Shown: in pieces, positions 36,007 to 48,194 of the stretch
Layout of the letters: every line of letters begins with the position of its first letter
How positions within the stretch are numbered: the stretch's first letter is position 1
Origin: Stropharia rugosoannulata
Lineage: Eukaryota; Basidiomycota; Agaricomycetes; Agaricales; Strophariaceae
Length of the DNA stretch: 64,000 nucleotides
Direction: 5' to 3'
Assembly (NCBI GenBank): GCA_028532985.1
Contig: JANCIK010000007.1
Location: 1,488,001 to 1,552,000, forward strand
Program-made: the position numbers and the translations under genes
Notes under the pieces: generated by a model
Seen by the model: the letters and a program-made list of their open reading frames with translations, nothing else
Told to the model about the DNA's origin: nothing
Database searches by the model: none

Positions 36007-36514
36007 ATGGCCTATCTCTAGCCTGCCCCTTCTCCTCCGTTAGGTCTTGGCCGGTACCGAGTGCTCTCTGCAACAGCAGGTGTACACCTTTCGCCCATCT
36101 GCCTTGGGGCCATGAACATTGGAGACAAATGGCATGACATTGGCATGGGTGCTATGAACAAGGATGCAAGCTTCAAGTTGCTCGACACCTACTTCGATAA
36201 CGGCGGAAACTTCATCGACACCGCCAACAACTAGTAAGTCATACTTTTTGTTGAACGAAGTCTACGAACTAGTGACAGTATGTATCTTGTAGTCAAGATG
36301 AGACGTCAGAGAAATTCATTGGTGAATGGGCAGAGAAACGCGGGATTCGTGATCAGCTTTTCATTGCTACCAAGGTCTGTATCAAGTCCTTTTTTAGGGA
36401 AGATACATTTATTCAACTGTTTGCTAGTACTCTACGGTCTACAAACTGCGAGATCAAACCATGAATGCAATTTTGATATATGGTACAGATTATACAACAG
36501 CTACTATCTGGTAA
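36007..36514 (+). pseudogene. 5' fragment of an aryl-alcohol dehydrogenase (AKR) gene
   Basis: Relic of an AKR9-type aryl-alcohol dehydrogenase, the family that reduces aryl aldehydes during lignin decay. Exons 36007-36233, 36293-36374 and 36428-36514 keep correct splice sites and phases. Recognisable text: [31 protein letters not shown] with its catalytic Asp, and FIGEWAEKRGIRDQLFIATK with the catalytic Lys. The fifth codon is TAG (36019-36021), where relatives usually have Trp. After the third exon the coding region, normally some 250 residues more, is missing. The relic ends about 30 bases from the stop codon of the glycosyltransferase gene on the other strand, so a rearrangement at about 36.5 kb removed its 3' part. 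Confidence 0.82.
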
Positions 36515-36542
36515 GTGGTATTGCGCATTGGGCCTTACAATA

Positions 36543-38427
36543 CTACAATTCAAATATATATGGTTCCGCCCCATCTGTTGATTTGGCTTTTGCAACGCGA
36601 TTTCTCAGCAGATTAGCAGCTTTAGCTCTCCAATCCGTCTCCATGAGTTTTTCTAAGCGCGCCTGTACAGAGCTTTCTGTCATATGCTCTGGAATAAAGC
36701 TCGAAAACATAGTATCAGCATACCAGATTCAAGTCAGCTCCAGCATCGAGGCTCTCCTACCTTGGAATCTCCCTAAGTGACGCTTCCCGAACTGCCTCGA
36801 TGAAGCCTTTCCAATCTTTGGCTTGGACGTGATATACAAATCTGAAAGAGTCCAAGTAGTCAGGATGTTACTACTTTTATAGCAACGACATATACTTACG
36901 GAGGATCATATCGATCGAGGGACGGGTGTTGGGTATACCAGGATTTTTTGTCCCATGGTGAATCCTTGTTCCATTGTAAAACCTTTGAGAATGAGTAAAC
37001 AGTTAATAAAAGGCAGAATATGAATACTCAGAATAGGCTTTTATTACCGGATTGATGAACGGTACCCCCTGGCAGAGTGCGTTGTATGGTGAAGGACTCC
37101 ACCAAGGCGCACCAACTCCAATCATAACCTTACTCCTCCCGACCTCGTGGGCAAAATCAGATTGATTTAGCCGCCCGTGGTTAATTACCCTCTGCTCACG
37201 GTTTTCGATGTCCACCATCAGCCCCTGCGTCTCTGGTTTCCACCCTCCGTAATGCTGGTCAACCTGCCACCCTCCTACAAAGTCCATGTCAAGTTCTTCA
37301 GCCGCCTGGGCGAAATAAGAACGGTCCCATGCGAAATTTTTGTCGTATACGTATTTCAGCTGTTTCATCAACATCCACGCCTGCGAGCGCCGCCCTGAAA
37401 ATGGAACGCGGGGAATCTTTTTGCAATCCTCTTCGATTGAGTACCTATGTGATCCTTTGTTAGAAACGGCCTAAAGCAACAAAGATAGTATATGACCCAA
37501 TGTATTGTATGGGACTTTCATCGTCGTTGTCGAAATGCCTATCCGGATTGGCGGCTAGAATCCACTTCCCTTTCATGAGAGATGCATGGAAGTGTCCCCC
37601 GTGCGACGGGAAGAACTCGAAGTCAAATATCTTCCAGGCTGGAATACCGGTGGGGTTTGTAGGTCCTTTGACACATTTCGGGTCTAGATGACATTCGCCA
37701 GCTTTGTTCCTGATAACTACCTGGTTAAGATATGAGTGTTCCCGAAAGGGCTTAGCAGTCTGAGCCTATGGGCGCTTACTTTAACGAGGTCTGGGAAAAG
37801 GCGGTATTGATACAATGCCTCTTCTAGACATCTTGGTTAGTACGCAGGGGCGCTCCAGAAATGGTTCAACCAGCTCACCGAAGCTGTTCGCAAACAGCGT
37901 TGTGTATCCCAAAGCTTTCAGATTTTTGTACTGCTCTCTTTTCGTTAACTAGACTATCTCTGCCAAGCTGTTCCAAATAAGCTTACTACTGAAAGACCCC
38001 TAAAATGAATAAGCGATGAGTTGAGGACTCTTAAACTCCTTAATATCGTACAGTGCACATACCAGACGCCCTCGCCACCACGCCAACCCCGCACCACCGC
38101 CTCCTCGAACCAGTGGGCTGCCAGCAGCGCGATTTTCGCCTGATTCTTCCCGCAGGAATCTTGTGCCAAGCATATATGCAGTTCCCGCATTGTCTGAGCA
38201 TTCCACTCGCGATAATCTTTGCGTTCAGCGTCAGGGGAAGGGAAGTGTACGGCCAGGTGAGCAGGCGTTGTGGCGTAAATGGCAGAGCTAGCGTCGCTCG
38301 TGAGGACGGAGTCCAGGTGATTATCGCCGTAAGCGCCTCGTTTTCTCAACAGGATAAGCGTGATAAGAATGAAAATGAAGGTAAGGGCGGGTATGAGTCT
38401 GATGTATGCAGAGATCTTGAGCTTCAT
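36543..38427 (-). CDS. GT18-like glycosyltransferase, type II membrane protein
   Basis: Predicted Golgi enzyme resembling glycosyltransferase family 18 (alpha-1,6-mannosylglycoprotein 6-beta-N-acetylglucosaminyltransferase type), probably adding sugars to glycans. Nine exons: 38427-38063, 37999-37990, 37930-37879, 37823-37780, 37720-37497, 37444-37048, 36982-36900, 36841-36761, 36699-36543; 470 residues. A short basic cytosolic end precedes one membrane anchor at about residues 12-28 (LIPALTFIFILITLILL). The lumenal domain shows GWRGGEGVW, KALGYTTLFANSF, DFEFFPSHGG, and the best family signature VMIGVGAPWWSPSPYNAL followed by CQGVPFINP. Exon 2 is only 10 bases; using it removes both a frameshift and an in-frame stop that appear if the flanking introns are drawn otherwise. 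It is tail-to-tail with the dehydrogenase relic. A related transferase activity is also possible. Confidence 0.78.
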
Positions 38428-39050
38428 GACTTTCGTTCGTAAGTGAAGCAGGAAAGGGTCATGCCGAACGACTGGAATTGCCTCCCCAATTATATATGCG
38501 ACCCGCCGATCAATGCGTTGAGAAAATATTAATGCTTTCGAGAATACACATCTTCATGGGACCGTCTGGCACCGTGGATAATTTAGAGTTATACATACCT
38601 ATAACGAGAATAATTTAGTGCCTGAAATCTCCGCGTCCAGGCCAGGAACTTAACAGCGAGTAGAATGGCGATGAATCGCGAGGCAGGAAATATTTTACAT
38701 TCCATATTTTGATTCAGGTACTAGTAGGGTATCAATAATGCGACGTAAACATAGACTAAGTAAATCTCAGATGTGGGGGGATTTGTAAAATATCAAAGAA
38801 GATAAAAAGTCAGATGCTTCAAGATAAGGTGGTATAAAGTTAATGTTACAACAGATTAGCCCAAAATGCCCAAGTGGTGGAGATGTAATCAAGAATGAGA
38901 AGAACGGGACAAAGGGGCGAGAGAAGTGTTGCACAACATAAACACAACGTACAACCTGCCTTGGGCTACAAAACAAAATGGCGTTGGCCGATAAAACAAA
39001 GCACGTCCTGCCTGGTAAACCGAGGGTGTTTAATTACATGTACGGGTGCG
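38428..39050. other. intergenic
   Basis: Holds the promoter of the GT18-like gene and the 3' region of the F-box gene, both on the minus strand. No other gene or repeat seen. Confidence 0.45.
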
Positions 39051-41307
39051 TCAAAGGTGTTCTGAAGAGGTAAAAGACTCATCAGTATCTGAATCATATC
39101 CACCACTAACGCCGCCGATTCAATGTTCAATACTTCACAACGGAACAGAGAAACGGGCAGCCGGTGGGAAGGGCCGGGTCCGTCTACTCACCTGTCAGAG
39201 GTTGGATCGACGCACACTACATCCGTGATGCGTGCCCGCAGCCACTTCATCACGTCCTCGCCGAGGCTGGTGCATTCGTACAGCTCAAGCCGCGCCAGGC
39301 GCACGGGCGTGACCCCACCGACTGCCTGCGCGGGGCCTGCGTCGGGATTGCGCGCGTCGATCATCTGCACGAGCTTGGTCACGCCCTCGTTGTGTGTGTG
39401 GCAGCTGCGCAGGCCGAGTAACTCCAACGTAGGGCAGGCCCAGGCGAATGTCTGGCTCTGATTCGGGTCGTCCTCAGGCGAGCCGAGCGCGGTAAGCAGG
39501 GGTTCGAGGGACGTTCCGCCTATAGTGAGTGTCTTGAGGTGCGGTAGCTCGGCGAGCAGCGCTGTCCATGCGATCACGATGCCCCCAGGGCCGTAATAGA
39601 AGTTTGCGGCATTTGCTGCGCCTCCGTAGGCTATTGAGAGGCTTTGTATCGGCGGTCGGTTGGAGCGTGTGAGGAGGCTGGATATAATATCTTCAATGGC
39701 ATCCCGTGCCTCGATGTCCAATGAGAGCGAGTCAATGTTAGGAAGAGTGAGAGAGTCGAGCAGGTGGGTGAGAAGGTAATGACCTCCAAGGCTGAGTGAA
39801 GTTACATGCGGCAGTGTCAAACTGGAGAGGGGAAGTATAGCAGAAAGTACACCCTGGAAATGGAGGCAGACTGATCGAAGGTCTGGATTACAGGAAAGGA
39901 TATGCAAGATTCTGTCCAATGGCAAATGCGATGTCGGCAGGCCGCGGAGGTTCAACGTATGTAAGCCCCGCAGCATGGGAGAGGACCACTTGAAAGGAGT
40001 ATGCTGCAAAGTAAGAGACCTTAATTTTGGCAAGACTACAGTCGAGGAAGCATTCGCATTAGGTAGCCACGGCCATTCTGCAAAGAACGCCGCTTCTACA
40101 CTTGACACTTCAAACTCTTTTAAAAGTGGTGCCTCTCCTGAGCATAGACAAATCAATACAGGTTGGCTGTCACGGCGTAAGATTGGAACCCACCATTAAT
40201 AGATTTCAATGCTCCCATTGATGTGAATTGTTTGTCGAAACGGAACACAAACCTTTCCCAACGGTGCATCTGCTCAACAAGGTAGAAGAACGCGATATGA
40301 CCCCAATGCATGCTAACACGTGACACTTGGTTAGCTGGTCGATCTTGTTGAGATGGAGGTGGACCCCACCCATCGCTATGGCTCGGTGGTGAAGGTGGCA
40401 TGACAATTGGCATATTTCCGAGTGTAGGCGGAGGGGGAGGGGGAGTGACTGCGTAGTGATTAACAGGGTGGATGGAGAAAGCCGTTAGACTCCACGGGTG
40501 TGCTAATGATGCTATGGACGATGATGTCCTTCTGGGGAACCTGTGTGAGGATACCTCTGGTCCCTTTTTCGTGCTAGCGACTCGCAGAAAAATCTCGATG
40601 TCTAGGGGAGTCGAGTCGCCGGAGCGTTCAAGCCACAGGCGGATGGTGTCCGCGGACGCGTGCTGCGTCGTGAGGAGCCGAATCTGTTAAGCTCGCAAGT
40701 CAGTTTATTATCAGGAAGGTTTCGCGGGAGTATTGGGTCTATTATTAGCAGGCAATGTGTAAATCCCCCCACACATCATGTAGGGTGACATAGAAGAGAG
40801 AAAGAATTAGACATTCAGTAACACTGATGATACAGGTTGCGATACAGCCGGATTCTGCGCTCGGCTCCTCCTCAACTCCCACAGGTAATCGGGAGCCAAC
40901 GGGCCGCGAATAGAACGCGAAGCAGCACAGAGAGTCGGACTTACTTTCGACCAGATCACAGGAATCCTCAAGGCCAGTCTTCTCCAAGAGGAGCATACCG
41001 CCGCCAGCACCCACGCCGAACACGGGTGCTCATTGAAACTACGCACGAACACCTCCCGTAATAGCTCGAGCGGTAGCCGTCGGATGGGGCTGAGGTACGC
41101 CATCGTCTTGGATACCTGCTTCTCAAGCTCCATGCGTTCCGTCTGCAGTTGGCTGATGGCGTATTGGCCCTCCTGCACAATCTGAGCGAGAGTGGCTTCA
41201 GCTGCGGTGATCTTGACGTTCAGCTTGCTGACCGCGTCACGGGTGGCCTCGAGGCGTCGGCGGGCATCCTCCAGGGTATCCTTTGTGGGCGGTTCGACGA
41301 AGTCCAT
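39051..41307 (-). CDS. F-box protein with N-terminal coiled coil and LRR-like C-terminus
   Basis: Likely substrate adaptor of an SCF ubiquitin ligase, of the F-box type that is abundant in agaricomycetes. Exons 41307-40945, 40683-40194, 40137-39192 and 39105-39051 give 617 residues. A coiled coil occupies about residues 10-65 (LEATRDAVSKLNVKITAAE and on). The F-box follows at about 70-118 (SPIRRLPLELLREVF ... VCSSWRRLALRIPVIWSK). The middle has the usual IRLLTTQHAS-type continuation with RLWLERSG, and the rest carries irregular leucine-rich repeats (LPKLRSLTLQH, LTLPHVTSLSLGG, LPHLKTLTIGG). A Ser/Asp-rich 18-residue end is coded by the last exon. Intron 1 is 261 bases against about 55-85 for the others. 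The target is unknown. Confidence 0.85.
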
Positions 41308-42652
41308 GATATTTCGCGGCGAGAGCGATCAGGAGGGAGATATGGTGGTTTGGAAGCAAGTTCTACAGGCCAAATATGAGACGACTAATAATCAACCATT
41401 TCGAACTCCGACCGTAGGGCAGTTGGAATGATAACCCTAATGCGCCCTTTCATTTGTGTCTTTGTTGTTCAAATGAGGCGTCTTGACGCTTCGATATGGG
41501 CGAAAAGCCAATTGCGGGGTAGGAAACGCGTTGGCGGATTACGAACAGTTCGCGCTGCAGAGCGCTCCGCCTCAAGTGTATGTACGGCATAACCGGCAGC
41601 AGAGCCTCGAGGTACAATAACATGAGGCGAAAGAAGGACCCTTTGCAGCGTGTTATAGATGTCGTGGAAAGTAATTTCAGCCCAGCTGTCAGCCAAGTGA
41701 TGAAATGTAATGAGCCGGGGTCGCAATGTACCCCATTATTGAGCGGTTTCTTGCATTCCAAAGGACAAAAGACGGAAATTTTGTCGTGTGACGTAGAATG
41801 ATTATCGAAAGCAGAGGTTATGGGTGGCGTGCGGCGACTAGGTGGATATCTTTGCCTGTGGGGTGAAGCATCATTAGCGAAGATAATTAGAACTGAACAC
41901 GCACCAGCCACGCCGACATTGCTGAATTATCACTCCACGATGCTGATCGTCACTATCAGAGATGAATCCGATTTCATTGCATGCGTCTTGATTGCCTTGA
42001 GATGTACAGAGTAACCGAGAAAGAATAAGTGCACAAAACAATATTGGTGACTAGAGTTCAGCGTTCAACATTCAACAGGTACGCGCATCCTACAAGAGGA
42101 AGAGGAAGTACAGAATCAGGGACTGCCGGATTGTCGGAGATTGATATTGATCTGCACCCGGTACCGATTACAGAATCCATAAGCGCCCACAAAAGCGTCG
42201 GTACCGCCTGCTTGTCGACGTTAGAAGTTGTAATTACGGTAATTATGACTGTAGAAGTATGAGCGACTGTCAGAAAAAAATTACATGCAACCAGCGAGGT
42301 GAAGACTGCCGGGAACTTGTGTATATTTTCAAATATTGGCCTGCAATTATGACCTCGACGATGTCGCACCAACTTTTTAAGGCTGGGAGCTCACAAAATT
42401 ACTCGCAGCGGCAGCCGTCTGCGTGAAATATATCCATGACATAAATGAGGTATTACGAATGACATTTTATGCACATTTCACTCCTGTAAAGTATGGTACG
42501 AAAAACATGCATTGCTGAGTGATGAATTAAAAACAGATTAATCAAACTCTGAGAAGACTTTATTCTCTCAAAAAAAATGACAAAAGGGTCATTACCACTG
42601 GTATAGTTACGAATAGAGAGAAATGGAAACCGTAAAGTTTGAATGGCGACAA
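41308..42652. other. intergenic
   Basis: About 1.3 kb. A minus-strand frame at 42058-42372 (104 residues) has hydrophobic stretches that faintly recall fungal multi-pass membrane proteins of the DUF6534 kind, but it lacks a start context and splice sites, so I do not call it. Confidence 0.4.
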
Positions 42653-44505
42653 TCAGAGTACAGACTTTGTCAATGTATTGCAGATGCGTCGGAAGATTGA
42701 GACAGACAAACGTCTTGTCCTTTTGTTTACTTGTTCTGCCTCATTCCGAGGTATTCGTTTTAAGCCAGTGCCCTCTGATTTTCCCATATTTTTTGCGCAG
42801 AAAAGATGCTCATCATTTTGCAGCAAACAAAGAACTTGATTCTTCTTCTTTTCACTTTCTGTATCTTCTGGATGGACTGCAAGAAAGCTGCCAATGATTC
42901 TTTTCCAGGTTTCTCTTCGTCGCCCGGAGTCCTGCTATAAATGAATAGTTTAGCTGTTAATATAGATAATAACATAGTGCTGAGGTACAGAATATGACCT
43001 TGTAGTAAGTGCGCAGAAACAGGTACATAGTATCTGTTTCGGTTTTGAACAATAGCCGAGGCCACGGAATGATGTTCGTTTCTGCGTCCACTGCGGCATT
43101 GTTTAATGCCCGTTTATTCAAAAGACTTTCCAGAGCAACTAGTACAAATTCTAATAGATCCATTAGGAATCAGTTAATAACCCACGGCAGCATCAAAAAA
43201 ATTAAGGTGCGCACTGGGGTTTTCGACAGATGCCAACAGTTTGATCAGATAAATAACTAAAGATGTATTCCACGCGATAGTGCCGATACAGTACTCCTTG
43301 GACCGCTCTTGGTCAAGCAGGAAATCGACCAGGGATGCGTGTAAGAACTCGATATAGTCCAGTTTGACCGCAATGACTGAAGCGACGATCCCGAATATTC
43401 TGTAGGCCTCCTGTATCTCTACACCAACGCACTGAGCCACAATATCCAGCAGGGTTTCTCCAAGGAGGACAACTGACAGCATTCGTAAAATGCCTACGGT
43501 ATCGTCGACCTGAGCAAGGATGTATCTATATAGCTCATCCAGCTGAGCAAACGGTGTCAGACGACCAGCCGGACGCAATCCGAGGACTATTTCAAGCTGG
43601 GTAGGAGGATACATTTTTGGAAGTGAAATGAACTTGGTGACCACAGAAGCATATATAAATTGTCCCGAAGACTTGGTAACGAGCTCCTCAATGTCACTTT
43701 GGCATGGCCAGGTGGCCTCAAGATGGGATTTGAGTGGGTGTACAGTTCTTAGCTTGTTGAAACTATCGTTGAGAAAGAGCCGGATGTCTTTGTCTGGGAG
43801 ATATTTCTGGTCTAACACGAGACGAAAAAGTATTTCGTCTACTTGGCAAGAGTTGAACACCATCTGTAAGTGTGGTTCAGGTCGACTTGAAAATAGGACA
43901 ATGATGGGTAGCTGATATTCCCGTATAAGGTCCCGGAAGAGCAGTACAGTATGCACTTGGCTGTCTTCCCCCGTGCACTCGTCCAGACCATCAATTAGAA
44001 ACACGATGCCATTGGGGAAGGCAGTGAATTCCTCTTCTAATTGCTTTAATGGGGAAAATATGAGGACCCGTAGTTGTGTCTCCAACGACTTTGTGAAGAT
44101 TAGGGGATCATTCTGGATTGTCGGAACAATGATTGGGCGCAGCTCTGCTATAGCAGTGACAAGCTGGGTCGCAAGTGTTGAGACAAGGTGCATGATCGTA
44201 TTTCTACTACGGTCTGTTCGAAAGAAGAAGAATCGAGCAATTAAAAATTGATTTTCCAGACAGAGAGCCACGATGGATCGCCCGATAGCTGTTTTCCCGC
44301 TGCCAGCTGGCCCAGACAGCCACAAGATATACTGTTTTCGGTTTTCTCTCTTGAACTGTATCCACGCCATAATTTCATCGAGAATAGCGGTACGTGTATG
44401 GGGGTGGCACTTTGGTACGTCGACCTGTTCATTGGAATCATATGCGCTTGTTGTGCAATGAGATAGGAGATGTCTGAAGCCATCTAGTTGTTCGTGGTCT
44501 CTCAT
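42653..44505 (-). CDS. NACHT-domain NTPase (NLR-like)
   Basis: STAND-type signalling ATPase/GTPase of the basidiomycete NACHT family; some fungal relatives take part in non-self recognition, but the role here is unknown. Exons 44505-43215, 43150-42999 and 42934-42653 give 574 residues. Walker A is GPAGSGKTAIGRS at about residue 65, Walker B is IVFLIDGLDECTG, and a sensor region FSSRPEPHL follows. Past the NACHT come the winged-helix-like part and the common HASLVDFLLDQERS motif. The C-terminus is short and basic, without the WD40, ankyrin or TPR repeats seen in many relatives. The 64-base first intron (GTGCGC donor) is needed to avoid a TAA just after 43177. The N-terminal limit is uncertain: a possible upstream exon ends at a GTAAGC donor near 44536, so an effector domain may be missing from the model. 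Confidence 0.82.
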
Positions 44506-45360
44506 TTGTTTTGCACCTTTAGCATAGATAGAAGCTTACCTGTAGGGTCAAAGCACTCGTTAGTAGGCTCCGCATAGAACTGTCGAGGAATAAGATATAT
44601 CGATGTCATTTGAAGAGGCTGATGATAACGGTGGCGTAGTACAGTATGATGATAGATATGTGTTGGCCATGGGAAGATGCCTGAGATAAGAAGTTGCTTT
44701 TGTTTTGGAATAACAGCTCAAAGAAGACCGTCTTCAATGTCTGATATATACGCTGATATTCCATTGAATTAACGAATTGACACCTCACTTCGAATAATTC
44801 AACAAAATCTATTAATAGTGTGGACACTTCAGAGAAATCGGCCTTGTCAATGAGGTTGAGAAGTTCGTGTCAGTCTAATTTTTTTTAATGATAACATTTC
44901 CTTCTTTGGTACAGTGGTAGTAGTACATGCCTCCCATACATTATGATGTTAGGTTGTTTTCAAGTTGAAGTAAGAAGGGTGCAGTATAACAATTAGACTT
45001 CGCTCACGGCACTCTCCGAAATCGGCGGAGGCCGGGACATATTAATGTGCGATCAAGCCGAGGAGCCGTGGGCCTACTCATGATTAGAGCCACGCGTCAA
45101 GTAGCATTACGTAATAGTTTATGTTCCTTCTCACTACCAAACAACGCCTACATCTCAGCAACTTCCTTGTGCAGAAGCTACGCGAACTACGATGAAGTAG
45201 CCCCGGAGTGTCAAGCAGAAGTATAAAGCTCTCAGATACAGCAGCATACAGCTTGTGCTTCAGGCAATATTTTAAAGTCAGTTTGATGAATAGACATTTA
45301 TAGAAGATGCCGACATCGGACTTCGGTTGCCGGTTATATAGAAAGCCGTCTGTGCCGACG

Positions 45361-45389
45361 TCATGGCGAGTTTTATGTGCTCGCCATGA
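45361..45389. repeat. perfect 10-bp inverted repeat (hairpin)
   Basis: Arms TCATGGCGAG (45361-45370) and CTCGCCATGA (45380-45389) around a nine-base loop, ttttatgtg. There is no T-run after it, and no adjacent gene to regulate. Confidence 0.7.
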
Positions 45390-47297
45390 TATGTATGCCC
45401 ATTCTGACTGTTGATACCAAGTTGATACTCGTATTTGTTGTAATGAATACAGCATTAGTCTCTTGCTATTGGTTTTGAGTCGATTGTGTTTGCTCTTGAA
45501 GCTTGACTTGTTATGGTGAACTTCTGGACTCCACTTTCATATTGAACTTTGGTTCCTCACCAACATGTCAGGTGGTAGACTTAGGTCAATATACGCTTTT
45601 AAGGTTTTCACTCAGTACTCGGAATGGTGAATTCAGTCTAGTCCCTCGGCCTCCAGGACGGGTGCGGGTCATCATAGATCTCATTAACTACTGTAATACA
45701 CAGTTGTCATGATGTTGAAGATCAAACTACATACATAGTCAAAAGGTTATTATTATCCCATTTCTTACTCATGGATCGCCCATCGCTGTCCGAAGGCCAC
45801 GGCCTACTTTATGGAACGCGTTAGATGGCGTCTTTGCTATTGACATCGCCAGGACGCTTGTTACGAAAGACCTGCGGCTAAATTTAGCTCACGGACGAGG
45901 TGGCATGCACAGAAATCCGAGTAAACGAGAATTTTCTACAACGATCGGTGCATTCTCAACAGCAGGGTGCTTCTTGTCTAAAGGCGCCATTTGATCGAGA
46001 GAGCCGATAAGATTGTGAGCTTCGAAGAGGCATTATTCTGCCGCTTCGCAGGGCCGCACTATCCCCTCGTAAGCACGCAATCTACAACGGACGGGCTCCC
46101 TTATCTGCATCGCTGAAACCGTTGCAAAGATGCCCACGGTGCATTTTGCGGTAGTAAACACATCGCATCAGCCACTCACCTCCACCTGCCCATGCGTGTT
46201 GGGCACGGCTTGGGAACTTCGAATGGAAGGAGATACGAGGGAGTGGGTCGTGGTGTGTGGCGTTGCGTCTCCCCGAGGCCAGCTTGATGGCTATTTATAC
46301 ATGCACGTTGTCCGGGGTTGGCTTGGCGCGAGATTGACGGTTGTGGACATACATATCCCTTCGAGTATGGTTTGGCTGGGCGCGCGCTTGTTGTCTAAGC
46401 ACCGACGGTGGAGAATATGAAGGGTTCAGCCAAGGAGTCCTAGTCGGCAGCTGCCCTGCGCGACTGATGTAGAACAGGGAAGACGGAGGAGCTGTCGGCT
46501 GCTGGCGGGCGATTGCTCAGTACTGCGGCTTGAAATCGTGGTCCCGCGCCAAGGCAGCCTTTCTCAGAGCGGCGGAGAAAAAGATGTATTTATAGGTCTA
46601 CTGTTCGGACGGTTATTCAGCGTTGGCTGCAACGGTAAGAACGGCAGACGAAACGATCATCAGTGATGGATTTTTGACTTAGAGTATCATTAAGTGTGCG
46701 CTCGCGGTCAGATCAGTTTTGACAGCTACGGTCTCAGGTTTATGAGTATGCGTCGGGTTCAGTGTTCTGCTCAAGGAGCTTTGACTGACGAACATTTCAT
46801 ATCGGTCCAGGGGAAAATACGATGTGCCGACGGCATCTAGTATCAGTTACAATTAATGTGTGCCACTACTGAATGTGTTAAACGAAATATTGCGTAAGAT
46901 AAATCGGGAGGGGCAGTGTCCTGCGACCAAGCTAAAATCTAGAAGCGAATAACAACTCACTACATACGGACCGCAATGGTCGGACGATCAACGCGTGTTT
47001 TTTCAATGGCTGTCGTGCTACCGGGCTCAAGATGATTAACTGATATGACTCGGACGATTTGTATGGGCGAAACTTTGGACTGAATGCACGACCGCATCAT
47101 CACGTTTCAATGTGCAAATTCATTTGTATCTCGTTGCATTTTGACGTGGATGCCATATCATAAAACTGGAACTCGTTCGATACGTAGTATACTCTAGAGA
47201 GACCGTCGGCCTTGATTGCAAAAGGTCCGCACTTCTTCTTAAGTCTGACTCCAAGGGACTAAGAAGAAAGAGTAAACTTGGAACTTCGTCCAGAATA

Positions 47298-47476
47298 TTC
47301 TCTTCCAGCCACGGCCAGATGTATCTGAAATGTAGAGTCGAGTCAGACGTTGTGCCACTGCTAATTTTTCTGTACTCCTTACGAAGCCTTGATAATACTG
47401 GAAGATACGAGAAGACGGACCAGTTTATTTTTCAGTCATCCAGAAGTCTCTTCTAGGCCACGGCCAGATGATTCTG
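47298..47476. repeat. imperfect direct repeat, about 148-bp period
   Basis: A roughly 30-base element with core GCCACGGCCAGATG occurs at 47298-47327 and again at 47446-47476 with a few changes. The sequence between the copies shows weaker similarity around gtccaga. Function unknown; it may be an old tandem duplication. Confidence 0.5.
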
Positions 47477-48081
47477 AGAGGCAGCGTCTCTAAACCTGTA
47501 TGAGGTTTTCCTCGTCCTCAAGCCCAATGCTAACCCGAAATACAGAAAGGATACACCGTTTCAAGGTGGACATCCATCCACCAGCTATAATTAAACACTA
47601 ATAAACCGTTTAGGAACTTTGTGCATGAGCACGTCCGCACACGGCATGCTATTCTAGTCGAGATCTGGACAAGATCCCGACATCTACTTTGGGAACTGAG
47701 CGACTTGGCGGCGGTGAGTAAGCGCGGATTATGTACAGGCGCGCGCGCTTTAGCGCGCTCTTGGTATTTATTACGGCAGCCGAGAGAGAGATCCGGTGGC
47801 CCATCTGCTTGTATCTGCTGGTCAGGCAGGGATTCGATCAATTTTTGGGTGATGGGCTGCAGTAGGATGGTTAGGAGGAGCTGTGTGAGAGCCAGCTATT
47901 CGGCGGAGAAGGTTCCCAACCTTCGGATTTCCTGATGGGCACACTCGGGTATGGGCTTCCTTGTCAAGCTCTTTTAGAATAGCGTCATGCCGGCGTTACT
48001 ATATCCTTGAACCACGAAGTGCATGGCGGGCTGATTGCATTATGCTGCGGCGATACAGCCAAGACCTCACTCTCCGGCACA

Positions 48082-48087
48082 TATAAA
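48082..48087 (+). promoter_or_regulatory. TATA box of the kinase-like gene
   Basis: TATAAA 108 bases before the ATG at 48195. Assigned by position and sequence. Confidence 0.5.
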
Positions 48088-48194
48088 GAAGACTTGGATC
48101 TCCAGAACGCCCCCTTCTCCTGAGGATACACCTACCTAGACGTCGTACTCTACACAATTGCACTATTACCGACTTTTTATCTGCTACATTTCGT

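Larger units (their letters stand above)
44506..48081. other. longest gene-free stretch of the window
   Basis: About 3.6 kb. The start may include an upstream exon of the NACHT gene. Open frames (123 residues at 45084-45455 minus, 96 residues at 46130-46420 plus) show no motif. It holds a perfect hairpin at 45361-45389 and an imperfect direct repeat at 47298-47476. No transposase, reverse transcriptase or RNA gene seen. Confidence 0.45.

Noticed and set aside
36280..36780. 166-residue plus-strand frame across the dehydrogenase relic and beyond
   Set aside because: It is out of frame with the relic's exons and antisense to the last exons of the GT18-like gene.
37879..37999. Reading the GT18-like gene as a pseudogene with a frameshift and an in-frame TAG
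   Set aside because: A 10-base exon plus a 59-base intron with normal signals removes both problems and restores the conserved protein.
42058..42372. Possible DUF6534-like membrane protein remnant (minus strand)
   Set aside because: Hydrophobic stretches only; I could not find a conserved motif or exon borders.
43174..43214. TAA stop ending the NACHT protein after DAAVGY
   Set aside because: A 64-base intron with a GTGCGC donor at 43214 removes it and joins in phase to two further open exons.
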